NCBI RefSeq assembly: GCF_900106805.1
Contig: NZ_FNNP01000006.1
Coordinates: 62,001 to 126,000, forward strand
Length of the DNA: 64,000 bases
Source: Ruegeria halocynthiae
GTDB lineage: Bacteria; Pseudomonadota; Alphaproteobacteria; Rhodobacterales; Rhodobacteraceae
Direction of reading: 5' to 3'
A program made the translations under genes and the position numbers. Within the stretch, counting starts at the first letter, position 1, and the number at the start of each line of letters is the position of its first letter. This document shows positions 9,818-19,139 of this stretch, one piece after another. The notes under the pieces are model-generated. The model had not been told where the DNA came from. It was given only the letters and a program-made list of their open reading frames with translations, and searched no databases.

Positions 9818-10303
9818 CTAGAACTTGTTGTCCGCAATGCGCAGCTGACGCGCTCTGGACAGGATCGCGTCCTCGACCGCACGTGTGGTTGCCGCGCTGA
9901 CCGGAGACCCACCGCTGGTCTGAAGCGCAACAGAGAGCGAACGTGCCTCCAGCGCGGGATCACTGATATGTACCGTCGCCCGATAAGACCGCCCGCCACC
10001 CGGAGGTGTACCGTAACCCGTTATGATAACGCCGGTGAACGGATCAACCTCCTGTATGGGTAGGAAGTTGAGAACATCCAGCGAGGCAGACCACAAATAG
10101 CGATTCACCTGAGTGACCTGTTCCGAGCTGTTCGGACCGAACACATCCCAGATCGTCGAACGATTCGGGTCGCTCAGTTCGCGCTCTTCGGTGTTGCCCC
10201 TGACGAGATTGGGATTACTCGTCGTAGAAGTGCTCCGATTCTGCCCGCACGCAGAAAGTGTTGCGGTCAGTATGATCAAACCCAAAAACGTCGGCAGGCG
10301 CAT
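9818..10303 (-). CDS. DUF3576 domain lipoprotein
   Basis: A 161-residue protein with signal peptide MRLPTFLGLIILTATLSACG, a lipobox with Cys19. The mature part holds TIWDVFGPNSSEQVTQVNRYLWSASLDVL, DPFTGVIITGYG and a C-terminal ATTRAVEDAILSRARQLR, the pattern of the alphaproteobacterial DUF3576 family. The ATG at 10303 has AGGA nine bases upstream; a GTG at 10324 would add seven residues. It is probably an outer-membrane or periplasm-facing lipoprotein of unknown role. It is followed by its own terminator. Confidence 0.82.
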   Translation of the reverse strand: MRLPTFLGLIILTATLSACGQNRSTSTTSNPNLVRGNTEERELSDPNRSTIWDVFGPNSSEQVTQVNRYLWSASLDVLNFLPIQEVDPFTGVIITGYGTPPGGGRSYRATVHISDPALEARSLSVALQTSGGSPVSAATTRAVEDAILSRARQLRIADNKF

Positions 10304-10588
10304 TGTAAGCAGGTCCTGTTTCACTGGTTGTGCATCGTTGAGGCATACTCCTAGCCAAGGACCCTTTCTGCAACAACCCTATTCTTTTGAAATGTAGGTA
10401 CCCTTTGCGTCAGGGGGGGCAGAAAGTGACTGTGGCATCCTTGCACCAATCTGATCCGAATGACGCCTTTTCATTTATGCCGAGCTTGCGCCGAGGGGGC
10501 AAAAAGAGCGAAACGATGACCGTGCTGAGACATATGCCTTGGTATGTGTCGAGTAGATAACTCTTTTTTTGAAACCGAGGGAAACAAG

Positions 10589-11626
10589 ATGAAAAAAGTT
10601 CTCTTCGCAACGACGGCGCTGATCGCGACCGCAGGCGTTGCAGCCGAAGCAGCTGAAGTGAATTTCAGCGGTTACGGTCGTTTTGGTATTGGCTACGTTG
10701 AAGACCGCACCGGTGACGTTGACACCGTTGCAGTCGTCACCGACGCCGACGTTACTGCTGAAACCGCGGAAGGCGTCGACACCGACGACACCATCCTGGT
10801 TTCGCGTTTCCGTCTGAACATCGACGGCATCGTTGAAACCGACGGTGGCGTTCGCTTCGAAGGCCGTGTTCGTCTGCAGGCAGACGAAGATGCCGGCAAC
10901 GGCGAAGCAAATTCAGCTGGTCTGAACGGCGCTCGCTTCTCTGTCATTTACGGTGGTCTGCGTGTAGACGCGGGCAACGTGGCGGGTGCGTTTGACAACG
11001 GCATCAACTACTACGGTACAGAAGTTGGTCTGGAACTGTTTGCTGGTCAGTACTCTGGTGTTGACTATAGCTTCCTGGGCTATTCCAGCACGGGTTCCGG
11101 TGCTAACGCCGTGTACGTAAACTACTCGGTTGGTGATTTCTCGTTCGGCGCGTCTTACGACCAGCGTACGTTCGCAGAAACCGCTGCTGACGGTTCGGAT
11201 ACCGTTGATGCAGACCGTTGGGATATCGGCGCTGCCTATACCTTCAACAACTTCTCTGCAGAAATCATCTACGGTCAGACCAAATCGGTTGGCGATCTGG
11301 ACAAGCAGAGCCTGACCGTTCTGGCCCTGGGCGCAGAATTCGGTGACTTCTCGGGTACTCTGTTCGTAGCGGACGATGACGTTGCTGCAGAATCTCGCAA
11401 CGGTACCGCATACGGTCTGTCGGCTGCGTACAACCTGGGTACAGCGACTACCCTGCAGTTCGTATACGGCGACGGTTCGGCTGACGATGACCTTCGTCAG
11501 ATCGCTGTTGGCGCCATCTACGACCTGGGCGGCGGTGCATCGCTGCGCGGTGGTATCGGCACCAACAAGCGCGGCGACGGCGAGAGCGTCACCCAAGCTG
11601 ACTTCGGTGCTCAGTTCAACTTCTAA
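10589..11626 (+). CDS. Gram-negative porin
   Basis: A 345-residue outer-membrane porin. The signal peptide MKKVLFATTALIATAGVAAEA is cleaved before AEVNFSGYGRFGIGY; the protein then alternates amphipathic beta strands and acidic loops and ends in the C-terminal phenylalanine (FGAQFNF) needed for outer-membrane assembly. Codon use is clearly more biased than in its neighbours (GTT, GCT, CTG, CGT and AAC dominate), the mark of high expression. GAGGGAA precedes the ATG. The 285-base region upstream carries no gene and must hold the promoter, which I could not pin down. A strong terminator follows. Confidence 0.92.
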   Translation: MKKVLFATTALIATAGVAAEAAEVNFSGYGRFGIGYVEDRTGDVDTVAVVTDADVTAETAEGVDTDDTILVSRFRLNIDGIVETDGGVRFEGRVRLQADEDAGNGEANSAGLNGARFSVIYGGLRVDAGNVAGAFDNGINYYGTEVGLELFAGQYSGVDYSFLGYSSTGSGANAVYVNYSVGDFSFGASYDQRTFAETAADGSDTVDADRWDIGAAYTFNNFSAEIIYGQTKSVGDLDKQSLTVLALGAEFGDFSGTLFVADDDVAAESRNGTAYGLSAAYNLGTATTLQFVYGDGSADDDLRQIAVGAIYDLGGGASLRGGIGTNKRGDGESVTQADFGAQFNF

Positions 11627-11648
11627 GTTGATCTGAACCGCAAGGTTT

Positions 11649-11680
11649 AAGGGCAGGTCTTCGGGCCTGCCCTTTTCTTT
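11649..11680 (+). terminator. Porin terminator
   Basis: A 9-bp stem AAGGGCAGG/CCTGCCCTT with an 8-base loop, followed by TTCTTTT, 22 bases after the porin stop codon. Confidence 0.85.
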
Positions 11681-11728
11681 TGTGCCAACATGGTGTTTTG
11701 CTGCGGCAAACGCAGAATGAGGGACCCC

Positions 11729-12388
11729 ATGTCGCTGCAAGATATCACCGACCGTATCACCAAAGCTGAATCCGCAGCCGGACGAGCCGAAGGATCGGTG
11801 CAATTGATTGCGGTGTCCAAGGTGCAACCCAACGATCGGGTCGAGGCCGTGCTGGAGCAGGGCCACAGGTGTTTCGGGGAAAACCGGGTGCAGGAAGCCG
11901 CTGGAAAGTGGCCCACCTTCCGAGAGCGCTTTCCGGACGTAGCCCTGCATCTGATAGGTCCATTGCAAACCAACAAGGCCCGGCAGGCGATCGAACTTTG
12001 CGATGCCATCCATTCAGTCGACCGGCCAAAATTGGCCAAGTCACTGGCGAGATTAGCGCAAGAGATGGGCACCTGTCCCGAGTTGTTCATTCAGATTAAT
12101 ACCGGTGAAGAGGATCAGAAGGCTGGTGTTTTTCCGGCGGATGCAGACACGTTCATAGCCGAGTGTCGCGGCCTCGATCTGCCGGTCCGGGGTTTGATGT
12201 GCATACCTCCGGTCGATGAGGAACCCGCATTGCATTTTGCGCTTCTGGCAAGAATTGCTGAGCGGAACGGGTTGGACGGGCTGTCGATGGGAATGAGCGG
12301 CGATTTCGAATCTGCCATTACGTTGGGCGCGACCCACGTCCGCGTTGGTTCTGCCATTTTTGGGGCGCGTGTCAGACCGCAGGAATGA
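11729..12388 (+). CDS. YggS/PLPBP family PLP homeostasis protein
   Basis: A 219-residue protein of the YggS/ProSC family, which binds pyridoxal phosphate and buffers its cellular level without catalysis. The PLP lysine is in LIAVSKVQP (near residue 32), followed by CFGENRVQEA, LHLIGPLQTNK and LSMGMSGDFESAI, with the phosphate-binding GATHVRVGSAIFG at the C-terminus. The ATG at 11729 has GAGGGA upstream. The last 17 bases overlap the L,D-transpeptidase gene on the other strand. Confidence 0.93.
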   Translation: MSLQDITDRITKAESAAGRAEGSVQLIAVSKVQPNDRVEAVLEQGHRCFGENRVQEAAGKWPTFRERFPDVALHLIGPLQTNKARQAIELCDAIHSVDRPKLAKSLARLAQEMGTCPELFIQINTGEEDQKAGVFPADADTFIAECRGLDLPVRGLMCIPPVDEEPALHFALLARIAERNGLDGLSMGMSGDFESAITLGATHVRVGSAIFGARVRPQE

Positions 12389-12872
12389 TCAGCCGTGTAC
12401 CCGGCACAGCCTGCTGGGCAATCCACCGCAGATGGTCGCGCCGGAAGGCTATGCAGCCTTCGGTCGGATAACGTGGCCGCCGCCATTGATGCAGGAAAAT
12501 GGCCGACCCTCTGCCTGGGGTTGCGTCGGGATAATTCCAGTCGGTTATCAGTATCAGATCGTATAGCGGATCAGCGCGACGCAAACTTTCATGGCTGTAC
12601 CTATGGGGCGCGCGAACCAGATGGTTGTAGGCAACGTCTTTAACGTCGTCCGACCAGAAATCACGCGGCCCGATCGGCCGTGCCCAAGGCGCCGGACATG
12701 GCATTCGATCAGCACGAAAAAGCAGTCCCACGATGGTATGCACACCCGCCGGCGTCGCCCCGTCGCCTTCCTTCTTGCTCAGACTCACCCCTCCCTTGCC
12801 TATGGAACAAGGAAACACATGCCCCTGAAACCGAACACCATGCGGCGTCAGAACCAGATCGTTTGGGGTCAC
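12372..12872 (-). CDS. L,D-transpeptidase (YkuD) family protein
   Basis: A 166-residue protein with a YkuD catalytic core: SIFLHQW-like segment ([19 protein letters not shown]) with His about 13 residues before Cys140, the expected His...Cys arrangement. No signal peptide is visible, as in many short members of this group; the role may be in peptidoglycan cross-linking or cell-wall recycling. It starts with GTG at 12872, overlapping the ribA stop as GTGA, so its translation is probably coupled to ribA. No ATG lies near the start. Confidence 0.82.
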   Translation of the reverse strand: MTPNDLVLTPHGVRFQGHVFPCSIGKGGVSLSKKEGDGATPAGVHTIVGLLFRADRMPCPAPWARPIGPRDFWSDDVKDVAYNHLVRAPHRYSHESLRRADPLYDLILITDWNYPDATPGRGSAIFLHQWRRPRYPTEGCIAFRRDHLRWIAQQAVPGTRLIIPAV

Positions 12873-13963
12873 AGCAAATGGCCTGATTTTGCTGCTTTGG
12901 TCGCCAGATATGCGCGGTTGAAGTCGGTCTCGCCCACCTTCAACGGAACGCGTTCAGAAACGGCGATACCAGCTCGTTCCATCATCGCGATCTTTGCAGG
13001 ATTGTTAGTCAGCAGACGCACTGAACTGAATCCCAGAGATTTCAGGATGTCCGAGCCGAGCCGAAAATCCCGTTCATCATCTTCGAACCCAAGCCGGTGA
13101 TTGGCCTCGACAGTGTCAAAACCCTGATCCTGCAGGAAATAGGCCCGCATCTTATTGGCCAGCCCGATCCCGCGTCCTTCCTGATTCAGATAGAGCAGAA
13201 CACCTGCGCCCTCGGCCCCCATCTGGGTGAGGGCTCCGCGCAGCTGAGGGCCGCAGTCACATTTCAGACTGCCCATTAGGTCGCCGGTGAAACAGGCTGA
13301 ATGCAGCCGGGCAAGCACGGGTTTGTCACGATCAGGGCGGCCGATTTCGACGGCATAGTGCTCCTCTCCGCCGTCTTCGGGGCGGAATACATGCAGCCGA
13401 CCGGCCTCGGACACCTCCATCGGCAGGCGCGCGGCGACGACCGGGTGCAGGGTGCTGCGATCAGTCAGATGAGGTGCCGCACGCGTATGGTCGATACAGG
13501 TCAGGCCATGTGTCGCGGCGAACGCGCGACCGTTTTCGATGGGGATCACCACAGCCGCAGGCAGCAGATGTGCCGATTTGGCCAGAGCAATTGCGATCCG
13601 GTGCAGATTTGCGCTCCCTTGCCGCTGTGTCATCAGCGGCCCTTTCATGGGTGCGTTCAAGTCATCAGATGGATCAGCTACAGCCTGAACCCAGCTGAGC
13701 CCTGCATCGGCCGGAATTACAACCCGAGCCAGATCGCCATCATAGACGCGCGCTTTCAGCGTTTCGGCGCGTCGAACGGTGATGGCCACAACGGGTTCGC
13801 CGCCCAAGGCGCGCAGATCGGCCAATCTTTGCGGGCTGAGTGTTTCCGAAGCCAGGGCCAATACATTGAACCCCAGGTCATCCGTCAGAGCCACCGGGAC
13901 GCCCATACGAAGATCAGCCCGCGCTCGCGCCAGCAATTCGGTGATGTCAGGAGTGAGACTCAT
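12869..13963 (-). CDS. ribA: GTP cyclohydrolase II with N-terminal extension
   Basis: A 364-residue protein of riboflavin synthesis. The C-terminal 190 residues are GTP cyclohydrolase II: zinc ligands Cys224, Cys235 and Cys237 ([15 protein letters not shown]), [16 protein letters not shown] and LLTNNPAKI. The first about 165 residues resemble a worn DHBP-synthase (RibB) domain: [29 protein letters not shown], but without its acidic metal motif. The start ATG at 13963 follows CAGGG. A riboswitch is not visible in the short leader. It is the first gene of a two-gene unit with the L,D-transpeptidase. Confidence 0.92.
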   Translation of the reverse strand: MSLTPDITELLARARADLRMGVPVALTDDLGFNVLALASETLSPQRLADLRALGGEPVVAITVRRAETLKARVYDGDLARVVIPADAGLSWVQAVADPSDDLNAPMKGPLMTQRQGSANLHRIAIALAKSAHLLPAAVVIPIENGRAFAATHGLTCIDHTRAAPHLTDRSTLHPVVAARLPMEVSEAGRLHVFRPEDGGEEHYAVEIGRPDRDKPVLARLHSACFTGDLMGSLKCDCGPQLRGALTQMGAEGAGVLLYLNQEGRGIGLANKMRAYFLQDQGFDTVEANHRLGFEDDERDFRLGSDILKSLGFSSVRLLTNNPAKIAMMERAGIAVSERVPLKVGETDFNRAYLATKAAKSGHLL

Positions 13964-14124
13964 GCATGTTACCCTGTAACGATCAGACCTTTTCCTACCC
14001 CGATCAGTGGGAAATGTGAAACAATTCCTATGCGTCAGACACGAGGGCGTGAGACCAGTGCAGTAAATCTTGCTGATTGCATTCTTCGTACGCAAGTGAT
14101 GGAAAAGGCTTAGGAGGACCGGAC

Positions 14125-14811
14125 ATGGCTCAGCTCAAGAAAATCCTGCTGGTGGATGATGACGAAGACCTGCGCGAGGCGCTCAGTGAGCAACTTGTGA
14201 TGACCGAAGACTTCGACGTGTTCGAAGCGTTCGACGGCGCATCCGCGATGGAGCGTGCGCGCGAGGCGATCTACGATCTGGTCATTCTGGACGTCGGCCT
14301 GCCCGACACGGACGGGCGCGAGCTGTGCCGCCTGATGCGCAAACAGGGTGTCAAAAGCCCGGTTCTGATGCTGACCGGACATGACAGCGATGCCGATACC
14401 ATCTTGGGTCTGGATGCCGGTGCGAATGACTATGTTAGCAAGCCTTTCAAATTCCCTGTCCTTCTGGCCCGTATTCGGGCCCAGTTGCGCCAGCACGAGC
14501 AATCCGAGGATGCGGTATTTGTTCTGGGGCCCTACACGTTCAAGCCCGCGATGAAGATGCTGATGACTGAGGATGACCGCAAGATCCGCCTGACTGAGAA
14601 AGAAACGAACATTCTCAAGTTCCTCTATCGATCAACAGACGGAGTTGTTGCACGTGATGTCCTGTTGCACGAGGTCTGGGGCTACAATGCCGGTGTCACG
14701 ACGCACACGCTTGAAACCCATATCTATCGCCTGCGCCAGAAGATCGAACCCGATCCCTCGAATGCGCGCCTTTTGGTCACAGAATCGGGCGGATATCGCC
14801 TTGTTGCTTGA
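14125..14811 (+). CDS. cenR: CenR-type OmpR-family response regulator
   Basis: A 228-residue two-domain regulator. The receiver has [15 protein letters not shown], phospho-acceptor Asp56 ([10 protein letters not shown]), Thr in MLTGHD and Lys in YVSKPF. The linker and winged-helix domain carry [32 protein letters not shown] and [19 protein letters not shown]. These segments closely fit CenR, the essential envelope regulator described in Caulobacter and Rhodobacter. TAGGAGGACC lies before the ATG at 14125. No kinase gene is adjacent. A candidate small RNA follows directly. Confidence 0.85.
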   Translation: MAQLKKILLVDDDEDLREALSEQLVMTEDFDVFEAFDGASAMERAREAIYDLVILDVGLPDTDGRELCRLMRKQGVKSPVLMLTGHDSDADTILGLDAGANDYVSKPFKFPVLLARIRAQLRQHEQSEDAVFVLGPYTFKPAMKMLMTEDDRKIRLTEKETNILKFLYRSTDGVVARDVLLHEVWGYNAGVTTHTLETHIYRLRQKIEPDPSNARLLVTESGGYRLVA

Positions 14812-14822
14812 CTAATGGTGGA

Positions 14823-14864
14823 TTGACTTGGATCAAAGTGATACTCTTGAGGTATCTTTAGACT
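14823..14864 (+). promoter_or_regulatory. FNR-type box with class II-spaced -10 element
   Basis: The box TTGAC-TTGG-ATCAA (14823-14836) differs by one base from the FNR/FnrL consensus TTGAT-N4-ATCAA. A -10-like TAGACT is at 14859-14864. With a start site near 14871 the box centre falls at -41.5, the position used by class II FNR activators. No normal -35 is needed at such promoters. The spacing was worked out by hand. Confidence 0.55.
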
Positions 14865-14870
14865 ACTCCC

Positions 14871-14944
14871 AACCCGCGCATGTCCGGGTTATGACATGCA
14901 CCTCCCTGTTGGACTGCCGGGCCTGATGGCCCGGCTTTTTTTTT
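14871..14944 (+). ncRNA. Candidate small RNA downstream of cenR
   Basis: A predicted transcript of about 74 bases from the FNR-type promoter to a T8-9 tract. It can form either AACCCG/CGGGTT (14871-14876 with 14885-14890) or GCATGTC/GACATGC (14878-14884 with 14893-14899); the two exclude each other. A single-stranded linker with CCTCC (14902-14906 region), complementary to ribosome binding sites, precedes the terminator. There is no open reading frame. The arrangement promoter, stem-loop, anti-SD linker, terminator is that of Hfq-type regulatory RNAs. It could instead be only the cenR 3' end. Confidence 0.5.
14916..14944 (+). terminator. Strong rho-independent terminator
   Basis: Perfect 8-bp stem GCCGGGCC/GGCCCGGC with loop TGAT, followed by nine T. 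It ends cenR and/or the candidate small RNA. The 200 bases from here to the CoA-ligase stop (15147) hold no gene I can support. Confidence 0.93.
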
Positions 14945-15146
14945 GAGGAACGATAGGTGATAGATGTCAGCTTTGAGCCCAGAGCGACAGATGCTGCACT
15001 AGGCATGAGCGACCGCGAAGCGCAGATTGCTGACATTGGCGTTGGTCAGGACGGTCCCTAGCTGCCATTTGACCACATCGTCGGTGCTGCAGTGCAACTT
15101 CGCCAACGCGGACATTGGACTTTCTGGCAAACAGTGTCGTGGATGT

Positions 15147-16658
15147 TCAGATAGGTGAGTTACCAGCCTTCTCGTTAACGATCTCGAGTATCCTGTTTCT
15201 TTGGATTTTCCCTGACGGCCCCTTAGGAAGATCAAGCAAGATATGGACTTCATCGGGCGATTTGAAACGACCTAATTGGGCTTCGCAAATCTTGGACAGC
15301 TCCATGGGCGTCAATTTCGAACCTTCGCGAATTTTTACCGCTGCCTCGACGGTTTCGCCGTAGCTGTGACAGGGGCGGGCAAATGCCGCTGCTTCCACAA
15401 CATCGGGGTGAGAGTAAAGCGCCTCGTCGATCTCGCGCGGGGCGATGTTTTCGCCGCCTTTGATGATCAATTCTTTCAGCCGACCGGTGACATATACATA
15501 ACCGTCCTCATCCATGCGGGCGAGATCACCGGTGCGCAACCAGCCATCGTCGGTAAACGTATCTGTCGTTGCTTCAGGGTTTTTTAGGTATTCCAACATG
15601 ACGTTTGGTCCGCGTATTACCAATTCGCCTTCCGTTTCGCGTGATACCGGCTGACAATGTGCGTCGAAGATTGCCGCCTCGTTGCCGAAAGCAATACCCG
15701 GGGAGCCAATTTTGCGAATACCGGGTGGCAATGGGTTGGACAATATTTGTGCTGCGGTCTCCGTAAGCCCCATGGTCTCAATGATCGGGATTTGGAACCG
15801 GTCTTCGAACGCGCGTTGCACGTCGGGTGCCAGTGCAGAAGATGCAGAACGCCCGAAACGCACCCGCTGGCGGGTTTGGGCATCCGGCTTGGTGTCAGAG
15901 TGCAGCAGGTGAGAAATAATGGTGGGCACGACTGAAAACCAGGTCGCCTCGACTTTACTCAGATTGTTCCAGAATCGGCTGACCGAAAACCGGTCACACA
16001 TGGCCAATGACCCGCCTGACACAAGTGTTCCCATGACTGTCACGCACAGCCCGTTGATGTGGTAGATCGGCAAAACGCAAAACCCGCGATCAGCCTCGGA
16101 CAGCTTGTGCGCTATTGTAGTCGTCCAGCCCCCGGCCAACAGGCTGGAATGCGTGTGGACCACGCCCTTGGGGCGTCCGGTCGTGCCGGACGTATACATC
16201 AACAGCGCATGATTATCGGAAGAGATGCTATGCAAATTGCCGTCGATGTTGGTGGCATCTGCCGCATGCAGCGGTGTTATCCTGGCAGGATCGGCTGTTC
16301 GTTCGAATAATTCCGTTTGTCTGGGGTGTACAAAGCTATAGCGTGCACCACTGTGTTCCAGCGCGTAGGCTACGGCGTTGTCACCCGCGACAAGGTTAAT
16401 CATCGTGGCCCGAAATCCTCCGTAGAGAACGCCGAAAAGGACCTCCAGCGCTTCACGGCAATTGGGGTAGAGGATGGCGACACTTTCGCCTTTTGCCACA
16501 CCCAAATCCGTTAGCATGACTGCGATGCGGTGGGCTGTTTCGCGCAAGTCACCCCAGCTCAGGTCCGGTGCCCCGTCAGGGAAAACGAAACCGGTTCCTC
16601 CCTGACTTGCCCTTTGGTTCAGCCAGTCGCGGACGGTCCCTTTGGGCGGTTCCATCAT
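15147..16658 (-). CDS. sauT: AMP-forming acyl-CoA ligase, probable sulfoacetate-CoA ligase
   Basis: A 503-residue ANL-family ligase. The adenylation motif is LLMYTSGTTGRPKGVVHTH (near residue 153-171), with MGLTETAAQ, WLRTGDLARMDEDGY and the C-terminal lysine region PKGPSGKIQR. It activates a carboxylate to its CoA thioester. Family alone does not give the substrate; the translationally coupled (ATGA overlap) acylating aldehyde dehydrogenase and the TTT transporter match the sulfoacetate pathway (SauT then SauS). It is the last gene of the operon. Other short-chain acids remain possible. Confidence 0.72.
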   Translation of the reverse strand: MMEPPKGTVRDWLNQRASQGGTGFVFPDGAPDLSWGDLRETAHRIAVMLTDLGVAKGESVAILYPNCREALEVLFGVLYGGFRATMINLVAGDNAVAYALEHSGARYSFVHPRQTELFERTADPARITPLHAADATNIDGNLHSISSDNHALLMYTSGTTGRPKGVVHTHSSLLAGGWTTTIAHKLSEADRGFCVLPIYHINGLCVTVMGTLVSGGSLAMCDRFSVSRFWNNLSKVEATWFSVVPTIISHLLHSDTKPDAQTRQRVRFGRSASSALAPDVQRAFEDRFQIPIIETMGLTETAAQILSNPLPPGIRKIGSPGIAFGNEAAIFDAHCQPVSRETEGELVIRGPNVMLEYLKNPEATTDTFTDDGWLRTGDLARMDEDGYVYVTGRLKELIIKGGENIAPREIDEALYSHPDVVEAAAFARPCHSYGETVEAAVKIREGSKLTPMELSKICEAQLGRFKSPDEVHILLDLPKGPSGKIQRNRILEIVNEKAGNSPI

Positions 16659-18076
16659 TGCCCGGCCTCCGACCAGTAGCTGCCGAATACTTCGTCCAGC
16701 CCAGGTTCGCGCGGCGATGTTTCACGCACGATTTTGGTGGTTTGGACGAAATGCCGCCAATGCAGGTTGGTGTCGATGGAATTCCCCCCCCAGCTGCCGC
16801 AGCCCATCGACAGGGAAAAGGGCAATCCGTTGGTAAAGCTGCCGCCAGTGGCAAAAGTATGCGCCTGATTTACGATGACCCGGCAGGTGGGCAGGTCACG
16901 ACCCAACCCAACCGCACGCGAGTCGTCTTCGGTATGTATGCCAACTGAATGCCCCGCCCCCTGATGCGCCAAAATACGGGCGGCGGTGGCCTTGGCGTCT
17001 TCGAAATCTGCAGCGCGAAAGAGTGCTAGAACTCGGCTGAGTTTTTCCCCGGACAAAGGATGATCCGGGCCTATTCCGTCCGTTTCCACGGCCAGAAACT
17101 TGGTGCCGTCGGGTACTTTACCCGCCATCCCCAAAGCTTCGAGCATCTTGTCGGCATCTTGCGCAATAACTGAACGGTTGAGGTGACCGTCGGGCCAGAG
17201 CCGCGCGATGATGTCACTTGCACCGGAAGACGGCACCAATGCACCGCCCTCTGTAGCCATCGCTGCGACAAAGGCGTCATAGACCGCGTCCAGCACAACC
17301 ACCGAATTCTCAGAGGAGCACGAAGTTGCGTTGTCAAAGGATTTTGAGGCGGCGATCTTGGCAGCGGCCGCTTGCAGATCAGCGGTCTCATCCACAATCA
17401 CCGTAACGTTGCCCGCACCAACGGCAACCGCAGGGGTGCCACAAGATTGCGCGCGGTGAACATTGTTTTGACTGCCAGTGCAGATCACCCGATCAACTGT
17501 TTCCATCAGCCGCTGTGTCTTGGCCTTTGAACCGGGGGCCGGGATCATCTGAACCAGATCGCGATACAAACCCAGTTTGTCGAATTCTGTGTGAATGAAC
17601 CCAATCAGCATCTCGCAGGATGCCACGCCCTTGGGGGAGGGCGCCACCACGATGGCGTTGCCGCCCTTTAGCGCATTGATGATGTTGTTCGCGGGCGTTG
17701 CAGCCGGGTTGGTCGACGGCACAACCGCGCCGATCACGCCGATGGGACGCGCTATTTCTGAAATGCCGGTTAATGGGTCATCGCTGATGATGCCGTAGGT
17801 CTTCGCATCTGCGATATCGCGCAACAGGCCAAGGGTCTTGCGGTGGTTCTTGGTAATCTTGTCGGGCACGTTGCCCAGGCCGGTGGTCTCAACCGCCATT
17901 TCTGCCAGTGCCCGATTGCGCGCCGGTTCCATGATGGCCCATCCCGCTGCAAGTGCTGCTTTGTCATAAAGCGCCTGACTGCCATCAGCTTCGAAAGCCG
18001 CCTGAGCTTTACGCGCACGTGCTACGATACGATCTAATTCAGCAATTTCAGGGGAAACCCCATCTTGAGCGTTCAT
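16655..18076 (-). CDS. sauS: CoA-acylating aldehyde dehydrogenase, probable sulfoacetaldehyde dehydrogenase
   Basis: A 473-residue protein of the EutE/AdhE-N acylating family. The nucleophile is Cys253 in FDNATSCSSENS; VPSTNPAATPANNIINALKGGN (split here: VPSTNPAATP then NNIINALKGGN, residues 119-140) and the cofactor segment VIVAPSPKG-like AIVVAPSPKG are typical. It would reduce an acyl-CoA to the aldehyde with NAD(P)H. GAGGACC precedes the ATG at 18076; an upstream frame extension has no support. The gene order with sauT and a transporter suggests sulfoacetyl-CoA as substrate; the product sulfoacetaldehyde would go to Xsc, which is not in this window. Confidence 0.75.
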   Translation of the reverse strand: MNAQDGVSPEIAELDRIVARARKAQAAFEADGSQALYDKAALAAGWAIMEPARNRALAEMAVETTGLGNVPDKITKNHRKTLGLLRDIADAKTYGIISDDPLTGISEIARPIGVIGAVVPSTNPAATPANNIINALKGGNAIVVAPSPKGVASCEMLIGFIHTEFDKLGLYRDLVQMIPAPGSKAKTQRLMETVDRVICTGSQNNVHRAQSCGTPAVAVGAGNVTVIVDETADLQAAAAKIAASKSFDNATSCSSENSVVVLDAVYDAFVAAMATEGGALVPSSGASDIIARLWPDGHLNRSVIAQDADKMLEALGMAGKVPDGTKFLAVETDGIGPDHPLSGEKLSRVLALFRAADFEDAKATAARILAHQGAGHSVGIHTEDDSRAVGLGRDLPTCRVIVNQAHTFATGGSFTNGLPFSLSMGCGSWGGNSIDTNLHWRHFVQTTKIVRETSPREPGLDEVFGSYWSEAGQ

Positions 18077-18135
18077 CTTGGTCCTCGATTGTTTGATTGG
18101 GGCGGGCTTTCCCCGCCCCGTAAGGAACGACCGGA

Positions 18136-19095
18136 TCAGAGACCGGCAAGCAATTCGTTCAGAGTCTGCTGGCGTTGCGCCCACATCTCGATCACTTCGT
18201 CGCGTGTCATGATGTGCATGGGCGATCCACCTGCTTCCATCTTCTTGGAGACACGTGAATTTGCGAACATCTCGGGCACAGTGGCGGCCAGTTTCTCGAT
18301 CACCTCAGGCGGCGTTCCCTTGGGCACCATCACACCCCGGAAGTTGACAGACGAGTTATCCACTTCCAGTCCCTGTTCCATCATCGTTGGCACGCCCGGC
18401 AGGAAAGCGCTGCGCTCCAAGTCTGCCACACCAAGGATTTTGACGTTGCCCGCCTCTTGTGCGCGGAACGCATCGGACAGATTGTTGATACCGCCCATGA
18501 CTTCACCGGCGATCACCGCTTTCATGGCCGCCGCTCCGCCGCCTTTGGTCGGGATATATGCCATCTTTGTTCCCGCGGCCTTGTCGATCTGCAGGGCAGC
18601 GATGTGGTGGCCAACAAAAAGTCCGGCGCCGGATACGGTCAGCTTGCCGGGATTTTCCTTGGCATAGGCGACGACATCCTCCATCGAGTTGAATTCACTG
18701 TCGGCGCCAACCACAAACACAGCCGGATCTGCGCCCCAGTTTGCGATGGGCTCAAAGCTATCGGTCGAATACTCCACACCACCCTTGATCGATTGGGCGA
18801 TGAAATGCGGGACATTATAGGCTGCCAGCGTATAGCCGTCTGGATCAGCCTGTGTGGCGAACCAGTTCCAGCCTACGCGCCCACCGGCACCAGGCTTGTT
18901 GATGATGGCGATGGGCATACCCAACGCATCCTCATTCCCGGCGGTCATGGTGACGATCCGCGCCTGAAAATCAGTCGCGCCACCCGCACCGTAGCTAACC
19001 ATCATCATAAGCGGCCGTTCCGGATATTCCTCAGGCACAGCTGCGCCGGTCAGGCTCATAAGGGCTAATGCTGCCCCAGCAATCACTCGTTTCAT
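18136..19095 (-). CDS. TTT transporter substrate-binding protein (TctC family)
   Basis: A 319-residue periplasmic binding protein. Signal peptide MKRVIAGAALALMSLTGAA is followed by YPERPLMMMVSYGAGGATDFQAR, INKPGAGGRVGWNWF and DPDGYTLAAYN, the hallmark loops of Bug/TctC receptors that bind a carboxylate through backbone amides. GGGAGGAAA precedes the ATG at 19095. It sits between the membrane subunits and the two catabolic enzymes, so the likely ligand is the operon substrate (sulfoacetate). Confidence 0.92.
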   Translation of the reverse strand: MKRVIAGAALALMSLTGAAVPEEYPERPLMMMVSYGAGGATDFQARIVTMTAGNEDALGMPIAIINKPGAGGRVGWNWFATQADPDGYTLAAYNVPHFIAQSIKGGVEYSTDSFEPIANWGADPAVFVVGADSEFNSMEDVVAYAKENPGKLTVSGAGLFVGHHIAALQIDKAAGTKMAYIPTKGGGAAAMKAVIAGEVMGGINNLSDAFRAQEAGNVKILGVADLERSAFLPGVPTMMEQGLEVDNSSVNFRGVMVPKGTPPEVIEKLAATVPEMFANSRVSKKMEAGGSPMHIMTRDEVIEMWAQRQQTLNELLAGL

Positions 19096-19139
19096 TTGCG
19101 TTTCCTCCCAGATTAGGTTCCGCCACGTCACTCGCGTGG

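Noticed and set aside
10913..12013. Minus-strand open frame of 366 codons antisense to the porin and the PLP-protein gene
   Set aside because: It crosses two real genes and a terminator, and its residues show only the mirror of their codon bias.
13964..14124. FMN riboswitch before ribA
   Set aside because: The leader between the start codon and the cenR region is short and lacks the RFN element's conserved segments.
14823..14836. Reading the FNR-like box as a normal -35 element
   Set aside because: No -10 lies at 16-18 bases; the match to the FNR consensus and a -41.5 position explain it better.
14999..15253. 84-codon minus-strand frame behind the acyl-CoA ligase
   Set aside because: It overlaps the ligase C-terminus in another frame, and no family, SD or conserved motif was recognised.
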